Shown here: positions 36,401 through 44,927 of the stretch, piece by piece
Numbering within the stretch: the first letter of the stretch is position 1
Layout: every line of letters starts with the position of its first letter
Assembly: GCF_005670685.2 (NCBI RefSeq)
Contig: NZ_CP062008.1
Span: forward strand, 5,890,001 to 5,954,000
Length of the DNA: 64,000 nucleotides
Reading direction: 5' to 3'
DNA from: Mycolicibacterium mucogenicum DSM 44124
GTDB lineage: Bacteria; Actinomycetota; Actinomycetes; Mycobacteriales; Mycobacteriaceae
Program-made: the position numbers and the translations under genes
The notes under the pieces: generated by a model
Databases searched by the model: none
Seen by the model: only the letters and a program-made list of their open reading frames with translations
What the model was told of the DNA's origin: nothing

Positions 36401-36492
36401 CGCACGAGGCTACTGATCTTGATGGAGCAATTGGGGCGTGCTTATCGAGTTGCAACAAACACGATGTCCGGCGGTGACGTCGGGCGGCGGGC

Positions 36493-37077
36493 TCAGGCGT
36501 TGATGCCGGCGGTGAGGATCGCCGCAAGCTCGCGATATGCACTGGCGTCGTCGAGTCCGGTACTCTCGCGCACCCGCCGCTGCTGGATGCGCACCATCAT
36601 GGTCGCTGCCAGGTCGGCCGCGAAAGACGCATGGACATCGCGGAATTCACCGCTCTCGACGCCGTCGGCGATCATCTCCTGGACCCGGCGGGCCGCGATC
36701 TGGGTGTTCTTCTCGTAGACACTGCGCGCGGGGGCGAAGGCGTCCAGGTCCATCATGAACTGGTCCGATGCGGCGTCCAGCACCGTCCCCACCGCCGACA
36801 GATAGGCCGTGATCCGCGCGCGGGCGCCGTCGACTCCGGCCACCAGTTGTTCGACCTCGTCGGTTGCCTGCCGGAAGAACTGCACGGTCGCAGCGCGCAC
36901 CAACTGCTCCTTGCTGCCGGCGAGCGTGTACAGCGTGGACTTCGAGCACCGCAGCCGAGCGGCGATGTCGTCGAGCGTGAGGTGGGCGAATCCCTCGTCG
37001 AGGAACAGCGCGATCAGGGCGTCGAACAGCTCAGTGCGTCGGCGGGTGCCGAACGCCGGGGACGTGCGCGTGCTCAC
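36493..37077 (-). CDS. TetR family transcriptional regulator
   Basis: A 194-aa TetR-type regulator: HTH in about residues 15-60 (LFDALIALFLDEGFAHLTLD, then RCSKSTLYTLAGSKEQLV). Start GTG 37077. Divergent from an acyl-CoA dehydrogenase across a spacer packed with four AGTACT sites, so it very likely controls that gene and itself. Confidence 0.9.
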   Translation of the reverse strand: MSTRTSPAFGTRRRTELFDALIALFLDEGFAHLTLDDIAARLRCSKSTLYTLAGSKEQLVRAATVQFFRQATDEVEQLVAGVDGARARITAYLSAVGTVLDAASDQFMMDLDAFAPARSVYEKNTQIAARRVQEMIADGVESGEFRDVHASFAADLAATMMVRIQQRRVRESTGLDDASAYRELAAILTAGINA

Positions 37078-37085
37078 ACCGGCAT

Positions 37086-37145
37086 AGTACTGCGGCCCTT
37101 TACTCAGTACTACTCAAACAGTACTGTGTCAGGTAACTCAGTACT
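37086..37145. promoter_or_regulatory. Operator region with four AGTACT sites
   Basis: AGTACT occurs at 37086, 37106, 37120 and 37140, giving spacings 20-14-20, symmetric about the centre. The inner pair forms a perfect inverted repeat CAGTACT/AGTACTG around 8 bases (37105-37126). It lies between TetR and the acyl-CoA dehydrogenase starts, consistent with two TetR dimers. Confidence 0.65.
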
Positions 37146-37170
37146 GTCCGACGTATTAGTGGAGTTCCCG

Positions 37171-38310
37171 GTGCCTGTTGATCGCCTCTTGCCCAACGAT
37201 GAAGCCCACGCGCTGATCGAACTCACCCGCGACATCGCGGACAAGGTGCTGGACCCCATCGTCGACAAGCACGAGAAGGACGAGACGTACCCCGACGGGG
37301 TGTTTCCCACCCTCGGCGAGGCCGGACTGCTGAGCCTGCCGTACCCCGAGGAATGGGGCGGCGGCGGCCAGCCCTATGAGGTGTACCTGCAGGTGCTCGA
37401 AGAACTCGGCGCCCGCTGGGCTTCGGTGGCCATCGCGGTCAGCGTGCACAGCCTGTCGTGCCACCCGCTGATGACGTTCGGCACCGACGAGCAGCGGCAG
37501 CGCTGGTTGCCAGAGATGTTGAGCGGCAACCTGGTCGGCGCCTACAGCCTGTCCGAGCCGCAGGCCGGTTCCGATGCCGCGGCATTGGCCTGCAAGGCCG
37601 TCGCCTCCGATGGCGGGTACCGGGTCACCGGTTCGAAGGCCTGGATCACGCACGGTGGACTCGCCGATTTCTACACCTTGTTCGCGCGCACCGGCGAAGG
37701 GCCGCAAGGCATCTCGTGCTTCCTGGTGCCCGCCGGCACCGAGGGGCTGTCCTTCGGGCGACCCGAGGAGAAGATGGGCCTGCACGCGGTGCCCACCACC
37801 TCCGCGCACTACGACAACGCGTTCCTGCCTGCCGAGCGACTGATCGGCGCCGAGGGTCAAGGCCTGCCGATCGCGTTCAGCGCACTCGATGCCGGCCGGC
37901 TCGGTGTCGCCGCCGTCGCCGTCGGCCTGGCCCAGTCGGCGCTTGATCAGGCGGTGGCCTACGCCCAGGAGCGAACGACGTTCGGCCGCAAGATCATCGA
38001 CCACCAGGGACTCGGCTTCCTGCTGGCCGACATGGCCGCCGCCGTCGACTCGGCGCGGGCCACCTACCTCGATGCCGCCCGCCGGCGCGACGCCGGGCTG
38101 CCCTACTCCCGTAACGCCTCGGTCGCGAAACTGGTCGCCACCGACGCCGCCATGAAAGTCACGACCGACGCGGTGCAGGTCTTCGGCGGCGCCGGCTACA
38201 CCCGCGACTACCGCGTGGAGCGCTTCATGCGTGAGGCCAAGATCATGCAGATCTTCGAGGGCACCAACCAGATTCAGCGACTGGTGATCAGTCGGAGCCT
38301 GGCCAAGTAG
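37171..38310 (+). CDS. Acyl-CoA dehydrogenase
   Basis: A 379-aa FAD acyl-CoA dehydrogenase. Motifs: VGAYSLSEPQAGSDAAALAC, KAWITHGG, RTTFGRKIIDHQGLGF, VQVFGGAGYTRDYRVERFMR, and the C-terminal QIFEGTNQIQRLVISRSL which contains the family signature with the region of the catalytic Glu. Start GTG 37171 has GGAG seven bases upstream; GTG 37159 is an in-frame alternative. Probably TetR-controlled from the divergent gene. Acyl substrate unknown. Confidence 0.93.
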   Translation: MPVDRLLPNDEAHALIELTRDIADKVLDPIVDKHEKDETYPDGVFPTLGEAGLLSLPYPEEWGGGGQPYEVYLQVLEELGARWASVAIAVSVHSLSCHPLMTFGTDEQRQRWLPEMLSGNLVGAYSLSEPQAGSDAAALACKAVASDGGYRVTGSKAWITHGGLADFYTLFARTGEGPQGISCFLVPAGTEGLSFGRPEEKMGLHAVPTTSAHYDNAFLPAERLIGAEGQGLPIAFSALDAGRLGVAAVAVGLAQSALDQAVAYAQERTTFGRKIIDHQGLGFLLADMAAAVDSARATYLDAARRRDAGLPYSRNASVAKLVATDAAMKVTTDAVQVFGGAGYTRDYRVERFMREAKIMQIFEGTNQIQRLVISRSLAK

Positions 38311-38328
38311 CGACCGACGCCAGCCGGG

Positions 38329-39354
38329 CTACATCCGGCTGACGTCGATGATGGCGTTCGCGAACTGCGCGGGTGCCTCCTGGGGCACGTTGTGTCCGAT
38401 GCCGTCGAGAACACGGTGCTCGTACGCCCCGGTGTACATCGCGCGGTATCCCGCACCGTCCTTCGCCGCGCCGTCGAAGTCACTGCCGATCGTGATGGTC
38501 GGGACATGGATGAGCGGCTTGGCCTGCAGTCGTTGTTCGTCTGCGTCGTAACGGCTTTCACCCTCCGCGAGGCTGAGGCGCCAGCGGTAGTTGTGGATCA
38601 CGATGGCGACATGGTCGGGATTGTCGAACGCGCCGGCGCTCAGGCCGTAGGCCGCGTCGGTGAAGTGCCACAGCGGCGACGCCTTCGACCAGATCAGCCG
38701 GTTGAACTCCTTGGTGTTCTTCCGGTAGCCGAGTTCACCGCGAGGCGTGGCGAAGTAGTACTGATACCACCAACCCAGTTCGGCTTCCGGGTCCAGCGGC
38801 TGGAGATTGGCGGCACGATTGACCACGATGTATCCGCTGACCGCGACCAACCCGGTGACCCGCTGCGGCCACAACGCCGCAACAGCATTCGCCGAACGTC
38901 CACCCCAGTCGAAGCCGCCGAGGATCGCTCGCGGGATGTTGAGCGCATCCATCAGGGCCACGACGTCGGCGGCCAGGGCGGCTTGCTGTCCGTTCCGGAC
39001 CGTGGTGTCGGACAGGAACCGGGTCGACCCGAAGCCGCGCAGATACGGCACGATCACCCGGAAGCCCTGATCCGCCAGCAGCGCGGACACATCGGCATAG
39101 CTGTGGATGTCGTACGGCCAGCCGTGCAGCAGGATGACGGGCGGACCTTCGGCCGGACCCGCTTCGACGTAGCCGACATTGAGGTCGCCGGCCCGAATCT
39201 GCTTGACCGCGTTCAGGTTGTGTTCCGGCGTGGGCGGCGGTGCCGCCTTCTCGACCGCAGCCGGTTCCGACGACGACCCGCACGCCGCCAATGACGCCGC
39301 ACCCACCGCTGCCATCGCCGTCAAGCCGAACTGCCTTCTGTTGAAGCCGTTCAC
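38329..39354 (-). CDS. Tat-lipoprotein alpha/beta hydrolase (epoxide-hydrolase-like)
   Basis: A 341-aa alpha/beta hydrolase with an N-terminal twin-arginine plus lipobox arrangement (FNRRQFGLTAM, then SLAACGSS, Cys near residue 24), so probably exported folded and anchored. The catalytic fold shows the oxyanion region LLHGWPYD, the nucleophile elbow GGFDWGGRSA with Asp as the nucleophile, typical of epoxide hydrolases, and a C-terminal IGHNVPQE His. The Tyr-rich cap (WWYQYYFATPRGE) is also typical. Start GTG 39354 has GGAGGAA nine bases upstream; the longer frame to 39540 is not protein-like. Confidence 0.85.
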   Translation of the reverse strand: MNGFNRRQFGLTAMAAVGAASLAACGSSSEPAAVEKAAPPPTPEHNLNAVKQIRAGDLNVGYVEAGPAEGPPVILLHGWPYDIHSYADVSALLADQGFRVIVPYLRGFGSTRFLSDTTVRNGQQAALAADVVALMDALNIPRAILGGFDWGGRSANAVAALWPQRVTGLVAVSGYIVVNRAANLQPLDPEAELGWWYQYYFATPRGELGYRKNTKEFNRLIWSKASPLWHFTDAAYGLSAGAFDNPDHVAIVIHNYRWRLSLAEGESRYDADEQRLQAKPLIHVPTITIGSDFDGAAKDGAGYRAMYTGAYEHRVLDGIGHNVPQEAPAQFANAIIDVSRM

Positions 39355-39475
39355 GGTCCGTCGTTCCTCCAGAGTTCGCCAGTTCGCCGCCAACGATGCA
39401 CGCCGTTGCGCGTCGTGTCCAACGATAGATTTCGACCGACCGCACCTGCCTCGTGGGTGTGCGCCGACCACTACG

Positions 39476-40240
39476 TCAGACTGCGGCCCAGCCACCGTCC
39501 ACGCTGAGGACGACGCCGTGGATGTTGGCGGCGTCATCACTCGCCAGGAACGCCACCGACGCGGCGACCTCTTCCGGCGTGCTCATCCGACGGGAGGGCA
39601 GCCGGTCCAGCACGGGCTGGACGTGGTCGGCGAACTCCTGTTGCCGCTCGGTGGCGATCGGCCCCGGCGCCACCGCGTTGACCCGAACCCCGAACGGGCC
39701 ATACTCGTCGGCCCAGGATGTGGTGAGAGAGTGGATCGCCGCCTTGTTCGAGTTGTAGATCGCCGAACCACTGGCCCCGCGCAACCCGGTGATCGATCCG
39801 ATGTTGACCACGGCGCCGCCGCCATTGCGCACCATGTGCGGCGCGATCACGCCGGTCAGCAGGAATGGCGCAAAGACGTTGACCTCGAACGCCTCCCGCA
39901 GTACCTCCGGGGCGACATCGGCCGTCGGCGTCGGCATCAACAGCGTGGCGGCGTTGTTCACCAGGATGTCCAGCCGCCCACCTACTGCTTCGGTGGCGTG
40001 TTCGGCGAGGTTGCGGATCGCATCGTCACCGCCCGCCAGGTCGGCAGCAACGAACGACGCCTCGGCGCCGGCCGCCCGGATCGCGGCCACCAGCGCGGCG
40101 CCGCGCTCGGCATTCCGTCCGCTGATCACAACGTGCGCGCCTTCATCGGCCAGTCTGCGCGCGATGGCCGTCCCCAGGCCGCCGGTGGAACCCGTGACAA
40201 GTGCTGTGCGACCGAACAGTCGCGTATCTTTTGGACTCAT
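39476..40240 (-). CDS. SDR family oxidoreductase
   Basis: A 254-aa short-chain dehydrogenase: cofactor motif TGSTGGLG (about residues 16-23), NNAA near 95-98 and catalytic Ser149, Tyr162, Lys166 (YNSNK). The ATG at 40240 sits inside a 16-bp palindrome and its start codon overlaps the start region of the divergent TetR. No Shine-Dalgarno is visible, so it may be leaderless. Likely repressed by that TetR. Confidence 0.88.
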   Translation of the reverse strand: MSPKDTRLFGRTALVTGSTGGLGTAIARRLADEGAHVVISGRNAERGAALVAAIRAAGAEASFVAADLAGGDDAIRNLAEHATEAVGGRLDILVNNAATLLMPTPTADVAPEVLREAFEVNVFAPFLLTGVIAPHMVRNGGGAVVNIGSITGLRGASGSAIYNSNKAAIHSLTTSWADEYGPFGVRVNAVAPGPIATERQQEFADHVQPVLDRLPSRRMSTPEEVAASVAFLASDDAANIHGVVLSVDGGWAAV

Positions 40241-40282
40241 GAGTCCACATGGTTCACCGGACAAAATGGACCTGCAAGTCCA
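40232..40282. promoter_or_regulatory. Two TGGAC-N6-GTCCA operator boxes
   Basis: Box 1 (40232-40247, TGGACTCATGAGTCCA) is a perfect 16-bp palindrome; box 2 (40267-40282) is TGGAC-N6-GTCCA. Starts are 35 bp apart. Box 1 covers the SDR start codon and an alternative TetR start; box 2 covers the first codons of the TetR. Confidence 0.7.
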
Positions 40283-40868
40283 AAAACTGACAGCCAAGGG
40301 ACAGGCCACCCGAGCCCGGATCATCGACGGCGCCGCGGCCGAGATCCGGGAACGTGGTGTCGCGCTCACGACCATCGAGGACGTGATGGCGCGGACCCGA
40401 ACCTCGAAAAGCCAGATTTTTCACTACTTCCCCCATGGGAAAGAACAGCTGCTGCTCGCCGTTGCGACGCTGGAATCGCAACGGGTGCTCGACGATCAAC
40501 AACCCCACCTCGGCGCGCTCACCTCATGGGCGGCCTGGCAGCGCTGGCGGGACGCCGTGGTCGACCGCTACCGCCAACAAGGCCAGAACTGCCCGATCGC
40601 GGTACTGATGTCCGAGATCGGTCGCACGAGCACCGGCGCGCAGGCGGTCACGACCGAACTGATCGACTCCTGGCGGGGCGCCATCGCCGACGGCATCGTG
40701 TCGATGCAGCAGCAGGACAAGATTGCGCACACCGTCGACCCCCAGCGGGCGGCAGCCGCGCTGCTGGCCGGCATCCAGGGCGGCGTCGGCGTCATGCTCG
40801 CCACCGGCGACCTCACGTATCTCGAGGCTGCCCTCGACGAAGGGATCAACGCGCTCCGGCAGCGATAA
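40266..40868 (+). CDS. TetR family transcriptional regulator
   Basis: A 200-aa TetR regulator if started at ATG 40266 (MDLQVQKLTA...), or 209 aa from ATG 40239, which overlaps the divergent SDR start. HTH at about residues 10-55 (RARIIDGAAAEIRERGVALT, then SKSQIFHYFPHGKEQLLL). It probably binds the two TGGAC-N6-GTCCA boxes spanning its own start and the SDR start, so it would shut off both. Confidence 0.88.
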   Translation: MDLQVQKLTAKGQATRARIIDGAAAEIRERGVALTTIEDVMARTRTSKSQIFHYFPHGKEQLLLAVATLESQRVLDDQQPHLGALTSWAAWQRWRDAVVDRYRQQGQNCPIAVLMSEIGRTSTGAQAVTTELIDSWRGAIADGIVSMQQQDKIAHTVDPQRAAAALLAGIQGGVGVMLATGDLTYLEAALDEGINALRQR

Positions 40869-40988
40869 CTGTCGGCGGCGCACCGGTGTCATCTCCCCGG
40901 CTCACACGGCACCCGCAATTGTTAGTTCGCCTACACGCCACCCCATCGGCGTTGACAGCCGTCAAAGCCGCCGAGAAGGATCGACGGC

Positions 40989-41204
40989 ATGGCCGCCAAG
41001 ACCGAAGAGCAGGTATTCACCGAAATCGAGACCCGCCTCACGGCCAAGTTTGCGGACCTGCCCCCAGCCCGGGTGGCCACCGTCATCGACGGCGCCCGCC
41101 GGCAGTTCGCCGACAGCACCATTCGCGACTTCGTCCCGCTCCTCGTCGAACGGCGTGCCGAGGAAGAGTTGGCACGACAGCTGGCCGGCGACGCCACTCG
41201 CTAG
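40989..41204 (+). CDS. Small three-helix-bundle dimerisation-domain protein
   Basis: A 71-aa, mostly helical, soluble protein: TEEQVFTEIETRLTAKFADL, ARVATVIDGARRQFADSTIR, DFVPLLVERRAEEELARQLA. From memory this fits the mycobacterial three-helix bundle dimerisation family. AAGGA lies about eight bases before ATG 40989. No partner is evident. Spacers 40869-40988 and 41205-41455 show no other gene. Confidence 0.7.
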   Translation: MAAKTEEQVFTEIETRLTAKFADLPPARVATVIDGARRQFADSTIRDFVPLLVERRAEEELARQLAGDATR

Positions 41205-41455
41205 TCCGGCCCGCTCGGCCCTCGCCGAGTCTGCCGGCCTCACAATGGGTTCCGGCACCAACCCGTTACCTGCCGAGACCTCTCTGTGAGGACTTTGAGG
41301 CAATTGAAACGATGCGGTCACGGTCGCGGCTCAGTCCCATGTCGAGCGCGCATCCGATTGAAAACATGTCTTGAACCAGCCACTCGCGGTGCCCTACGGT
41401 TCAGCTGCGCAAATTTTCGGCGCTGTAATTTAAGGGCACGTTCAAGGAGACGCCG

Positions 41456-41944
41456 GTGATGATCAGCTTTGGTCGAATCGCTGTGAAAATAGTTGCCAGC
41501 GCCGGTGTGTGCGCGACGGCCGTGGCCGTGAGCCCGACCGCAGCGGCAGTCCCACTCAAGACCGGCGGGTACGCGTGCGACGCGGGCGCCGTAGCCCCTG
41601 CCGCAGGGGCACCCGCAGCCGCGGCAGCCGCTGCGCCCTGCGCCGCCCCCGCCGTCGAATCCTCGGGCATCGTCGGCCCGCTGGCGGCCGCTCCGGTGGT
41701 TCCGGCGGCAGTCCCGCCGGTTCCCGCGGTCGCCCCGCCCGTCCCGGCAGCGGTGCCCCCGGTCGTGCCCCCGATCCCCGCCGGCCTGCCGATCGGGGCG
41801 CCCATCCCGATCGCCGCGGCCCCCGCAGCCATCCCGATGGACATGGGTGGCGTCGCCGACGGCAAGGAGGCCCGAACCCTGCGGCCCGTCGACGCCGGTG
41901 GCCCCACCCCCAACCTGCCGACCCAGCCCGGCCCGCAGAACTGA
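41456..41944 (+). CDS. Exported Pro/Ala-rich protein
   Basis: A 162-aa exported protein, signal peptide to about residue 30 (core VKIVASAGVCATAVAVS), then almost entirely Pro/Ala/Val with repeats like PAVAPPVPAAVPPV. Two Cys residues lie close to the signal. Start GTG 41456 or ATG 41459, with AAGGAG upstream. Likely a surface or secreted low-complexity protein; function unknown. Confidence 0.78.
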   Translation: MMISFGRIAVKIVASAGVCATAVAVSPTAAAVPLKTGGYACDAGAVAPAAGAPAAAAAAAPCAAPAVESSGIVGPLAAAPVVPAAVPPVPAVAPPVPAAVPPVVPPIPAGLPIGAPIPIAAAPAAIPMDMGGVADGKEARTLRPVDAGGPTPNLPTQPGPQN

Positions 41945-41971
41945 ACCACCCAGCTGCACAACCGCTTTCAG

Positions 41972-42006
41972 TGAAGCACCCGAGCCCTCGTGGCTCGGGT
42001 GCTTCA
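41972..42006 (+). terminator. Strong hairpin after the Pro/Ala-rich gene
   Basis: A perfect 15-bp stem, TGAAGCACCCGAGCC and its complement, with a 5-base loop, 28 bp after the stop codon. No U-tract follows. Probable terminator, possibly bidirectional since the L,D-transpeptidase gene converges on it. Confidence 0.65.
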
Positions 42007-42051
42007 GGCGTTCGGGGCGCAGAGTCAGCGGACCGCGGCAGCCAGATCCTG

Positions 42052-42085
42052 TTGACCCTGTACTGAGGGCGCATTTGTGCGAGTA
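42052..42085. repeat. 34-bp direct repeat, copy 1
   Basis: Matches 42134-42167 at 30 of 34 bases (mismatches at repeat positions 16, 23, 25 and 28). Starts TTGACCCTGTACTGA and ends GCGAGTA. Copies start 82 bp apart in the spacer 42007-42208, which has no gene. Confidence 0.75.
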
Positions 42086-42133
42086 GGCAGAGCCCTGAGT
42101 TCAGGATCAACCAACTGTGACCCTCAACCGGGA

Positions 42134-42167
42134 TTGACCCTGTACTGACGGCGCACTCGTACGAGTA
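42134..42167. repeat. 34-bp direct repeat, copy 2
   Basis: Second copy of the repeat at 42052-42085, containing the palindrome CTCGTACGAG. It ends 41 bp before the stop of the convergent L,D-transpeptidase gene. Could be the remains of a dispersed intergenic repeat. Confidence 0.75.
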
Positions 42168-42208
42168 ATGACCGCCTGGACAGCGAATCAGCCTGGGGCG
42201 CAGCCTAA

Positions 42209-43006
42209 CTAAGGCTCGATGATGACCGGGTCGCCGACGTTGACGGTGTTGTAGTACCACTCGGCACCCGCGGGCGCCACACCGATACAGCCGTGGCTGA
42301 CGTTCTCGAAGCCCATCGACTCGACGGCCCAGGGCGCCGAATGCACGAACAGTCCACGGCGGCTGATCCGTACCGCGAACTCGACCTCCGTCATGTACCC
42401 GTCCGGATGGTCGACGGGAATGCCGACACTGCTCGAATCCATAAGCACGTTGCGGTCTTTCGCCAACACGGTGTACTTGCCAATGGGTGTCTCATACTCC
42501 GGCCGACCCATGGTCGCGAGCAGCACGCCCGACTCGCCGAGATGCGGAAGGTGGTGTGGCGCCGGCATATCCGGTGGAGTCTGGCCGTCGATCGTGACGG
42601 TGAAGGTGTGGTCCGCGACATGGGCGGTTCCGATGACCGCCGGGCCGGTGGTCATCGCCATCGGCTGGCCGCCGACCGTCAATTTGATGGTGCTGTGAGC
42701 GGGCCAGAAGCCATCCGGAACCCATTGCACCACTTTGTTGTCCAGCCATTCGAACTTGCCTGTCATCGCGGGCGTCGACGTCACGTCCAGGGCCATTTCG
42801 GCGGCCGCACGGTTGGTGATCGGCCGCTTGAATGTCACCACGATCGGATGCGCGACGCCGACCGGCACTCCCTGCGTCGGCTGCGTCGACTCGATCATCG
42901 AGCCCAACGGCAGGCGAAGGCCCGCTGTCTCGATACCGAGCGCGCCGCCAGTGGTAGTCGTGGCGACCACGACCACGGCAAGGACACCGTGTACTAACAC
43001 CCGCAT
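42209..43006 (-). CDS. L,D-transpeptidase (YkuD) with N-terminal Ig-like domain
   Basis: A 265-aa envelope enzyme that forms 3-3 peptidoglycan cross-links. N-terminal signal or anchor (VLAVVVVATTTTGG), a beta-sandwich (Ig-like) domain about residues 40-140, and a YkuD domain with His222, His238 and the catalytic Cys240 in SHGCIG. The residue after the Cys-Ile is Gly where Asn is usual in the SHGC(I/V)N motif. ATG 43006 has AAAGGGG eight bases upstream; the frame extends to 43051. Spacer to the permease (43007-43226) shows no gene. Confidence 0.9.
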   Translation of the reverse strand: MRVLVHGVLAVVVVATTTTGGALGIETAGLRLPLGSMIESTQPTQGVPVGVAHPIVVTFKRPITNRAAAEMALDVTSTPAMTGKFEWLDNKVVQWVPDGFWPAHSTIKLTVGGQPMAMTTGPAVIGTAHVADHTFTVTIDGQTPPDMPAPHHLPHLGESGVLLATMGRPEYETPIGKYTVLAKDRNVLMDSSSVGIPVDHPDGYMTEVEFAVRISRRGLFVHSAPWAVESMGFENVSHGCIGVAPAGAEWYYNTVNVGDPVIIEP

Positions 43007-43226
43007 ATATCCGACCCCTTTGTCGCTGGCCGCATGGTTGAACACCGTCATGGTATTGGGCGGGAAACGCCGAAATCCGTACGGCGCGTCAATATTTCGG
43101 TCAAAGATTCGTCACGGATTGGCCACCCAACATCACGGCGCAGACCAACATGAGCAATCCCCGGCAGCTAGCGTTGACGTGCGCGACAATTATGTGTTAG
43201 GGGGCCACAGAAGGGCTGGGCAGGCC

Positions 43227-44699
43227 ATGGCAACAGAGCGCGTAGCGGTCCAGGCGGCGGACGACGAATGCGTCGACTGCGGCTACACACCGGAGCTGAA
43301 GCGCACCCTCGGCGGCTTTCAGGTCTTCGCGGTCTCGTTCGCCTTCATCTCGGTGGCGGTCGGCATCTTCGGGACCTATGACGATCTCCTGCAGACGTCG
43401 GGACCCGTCGGCATCTGGCTGTGGATCATCGCGGCCATCGGACAGACGCTCGTGGCTCTCGTGGTGGCGCAGTTCGCGGCCCGCATCGCGCTCAGCGGGT
43501 CGTCGTATCAATGGGCCTCGCGGCTGGCCAACCCGAAGATCGGCTGGCTGTTCGGCTGGCTCACGTTCTGGTATCTCGCGATAGCGGCGGTTGCTGTGGA
43601 CAACGCCTTGGCCAGCCAGGCCCTCATGCCACTGCTGGGGCTCCGCGACAGCGAGGACACCGCACGCCTGATCACCATCGCGGTACTCGTCGTCCAGGCG
43701 ACCCTGGTGATCGCGTCGACCCGGCTGCTCGGCCTGATCACTTCCGGCGCAGTCGGATTGGAGCTGGGCATCGTCCTCATCCTGGTGCTCGTACTCGGGA
43801 TAGTCATGGCGGTGACCGGTAGCGGACACATCGAGAACCTCACGACCCGCGGGATCACCGCAGGCGCCAGTGACTACTACGCCGTCGGCGGCGGCCTCAT
43901 GGCCGGCATGATCATGGGTCTCACCACGCTGGTCGGCTTCGACTCCGCCGCGAACCTCGCCGAGGAAGCCAAGGACCCGTTCCGCAGCGTGCCGCGCGCC
44001 ATCGTCGCGTCCGTCGTCGCGGCCGGCGTAGCGGGCCTGGTGTTCCTCATCGCGCTCACCATCGCGATCAAGGACGTCGGCACCGTCAGTCACAGCGGTT
44101 CCCCGGTCGCGCTCATCATCCGGGAACAGCTCGGGCCGGTCGCTGAACGAATCCTGTTGGCGGGCATCGTATTGGCGATGTTCGGCGCCGGCCTGGTGGT
44201 GATGGCCGCGTGTTCGCGGCAGGTTTTCGCCATGGCGCGTGACGCCCGCTTCCCCGCACACCGCATCATGCGGCAGGTCAACCCGCGCACCCAAACTCCG
44301 GTGCCCGCAACGCTATTGATCCTGGCGGTGGGTGTGGTGCTGATGGCTACCCTCCACGGGGCGGCACTGATCCAGCTGATCATCGCGTCGACGATCCTGC
44401 CCGCGCTGATCTACGGTGCCATCGTCGTGCTGTATCTCGCCGTGCGAAAACGGTTGGAACACAAGGAGGGCGGATTTAGCCTGGGCCGCTTCGAACTGCC
44501 CGTAGCCGGCGTCGCACTGGTCTGGGTATGCGTGGCGATCTTCGTGCTCGTGACACCCACGACGGCGCGGGTACCCAGCTTCATCGTCCTCGGCCTCATC
44601 GCCCTCGGCGTCGGATATTTCGTGAAGATGTTGATCTTGAATCGCGAAGTGCTCGACACCGAGCCGGGAATCGATGAATTCGCCGTCTCGCCCAATTGA
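43227..44699 (+). CDS. APC family amino-acid permease
   Basis: A 490-aa polytopic transporter, about 12 hydrophobic segments, of the APC superfamily: the N-terminal KRTLGGFQVFAVSFAFISVA segment, ALSGSSYQWASRLANPKIGW, TTLVGFDSAANLAEEAKDP and MARDARFPAHRIMRQVNPRT are the conserved loops. It should import an amino acid or related amine. ATG 43227 with GGGCAGG upstream; the open frame to 42735 is in the transpeptidase gene. Confidence 0.9.
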   Translation: MATERVAVQAADDECVDCGYTPELKRTLGGFQVFAVSFAFISVAVGIFGTYDDLLQTSGPVGIWLWIIAAIGQTLVALVVAQFAARIALSGSSYQWASRLANPKIGWLFGWLTFWYLAIAAVAVDNALASQALMPLLGLRDSEDTARLITIAVLVVQATLVIASTRLLGLITSGAVGLELGIVLILVLVLGIVMAVTGSGHIENLTTRGITAGASDYYAVGGGLMAGMIMGLTTLVGFDSAANLAEEAKDPFRSVPRAIVASVVAAGVAGLVFLIALTIAIKDVGTVSHSGSPVALIIREQLGPVAERILLAGIVLAMFGAGLVVMAACSRQVFAMARDARFPAHRIMRQVNPRTQTPVPATLLILAVGVVLMATLHGAALIQLIIASTILPALIYGAIVVLYLAVRKRLEHKEGGFSLGRFELPVAGVALVWVCVAIFVLVTPTTARVPSFIVLGLIALGVGYFVKMLILNREVLDTEPGIDEFAVSPN

Positions 44700-44927
44700 T
44701 TTCCGCAGAATATATTTGCGCGAGCATTCTTCACATCTTCTCGCCAGTCGTGGGAAAAATGAAACAGCTAACCGAGTGTACTTAGTGGCAGCATTTCGAA
44801 TGGCGGGAGAACCGCTGATAGGCCGCGAATTTCAATCTCGCTGACTGGGAAGTAGCAATTGCAGAATCCGCATTCGTGGATACGTTATTGCCGCCACAAA
44901 TCCGTGGTCCACGAGGGGAGTATTGCA

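Noticed and set aside
36631..37170. 5' extension of the acyl-CoA dehydrogenase frame
   Set aside because: Runs antisense through the TetR gene and the operator; not protein-like.
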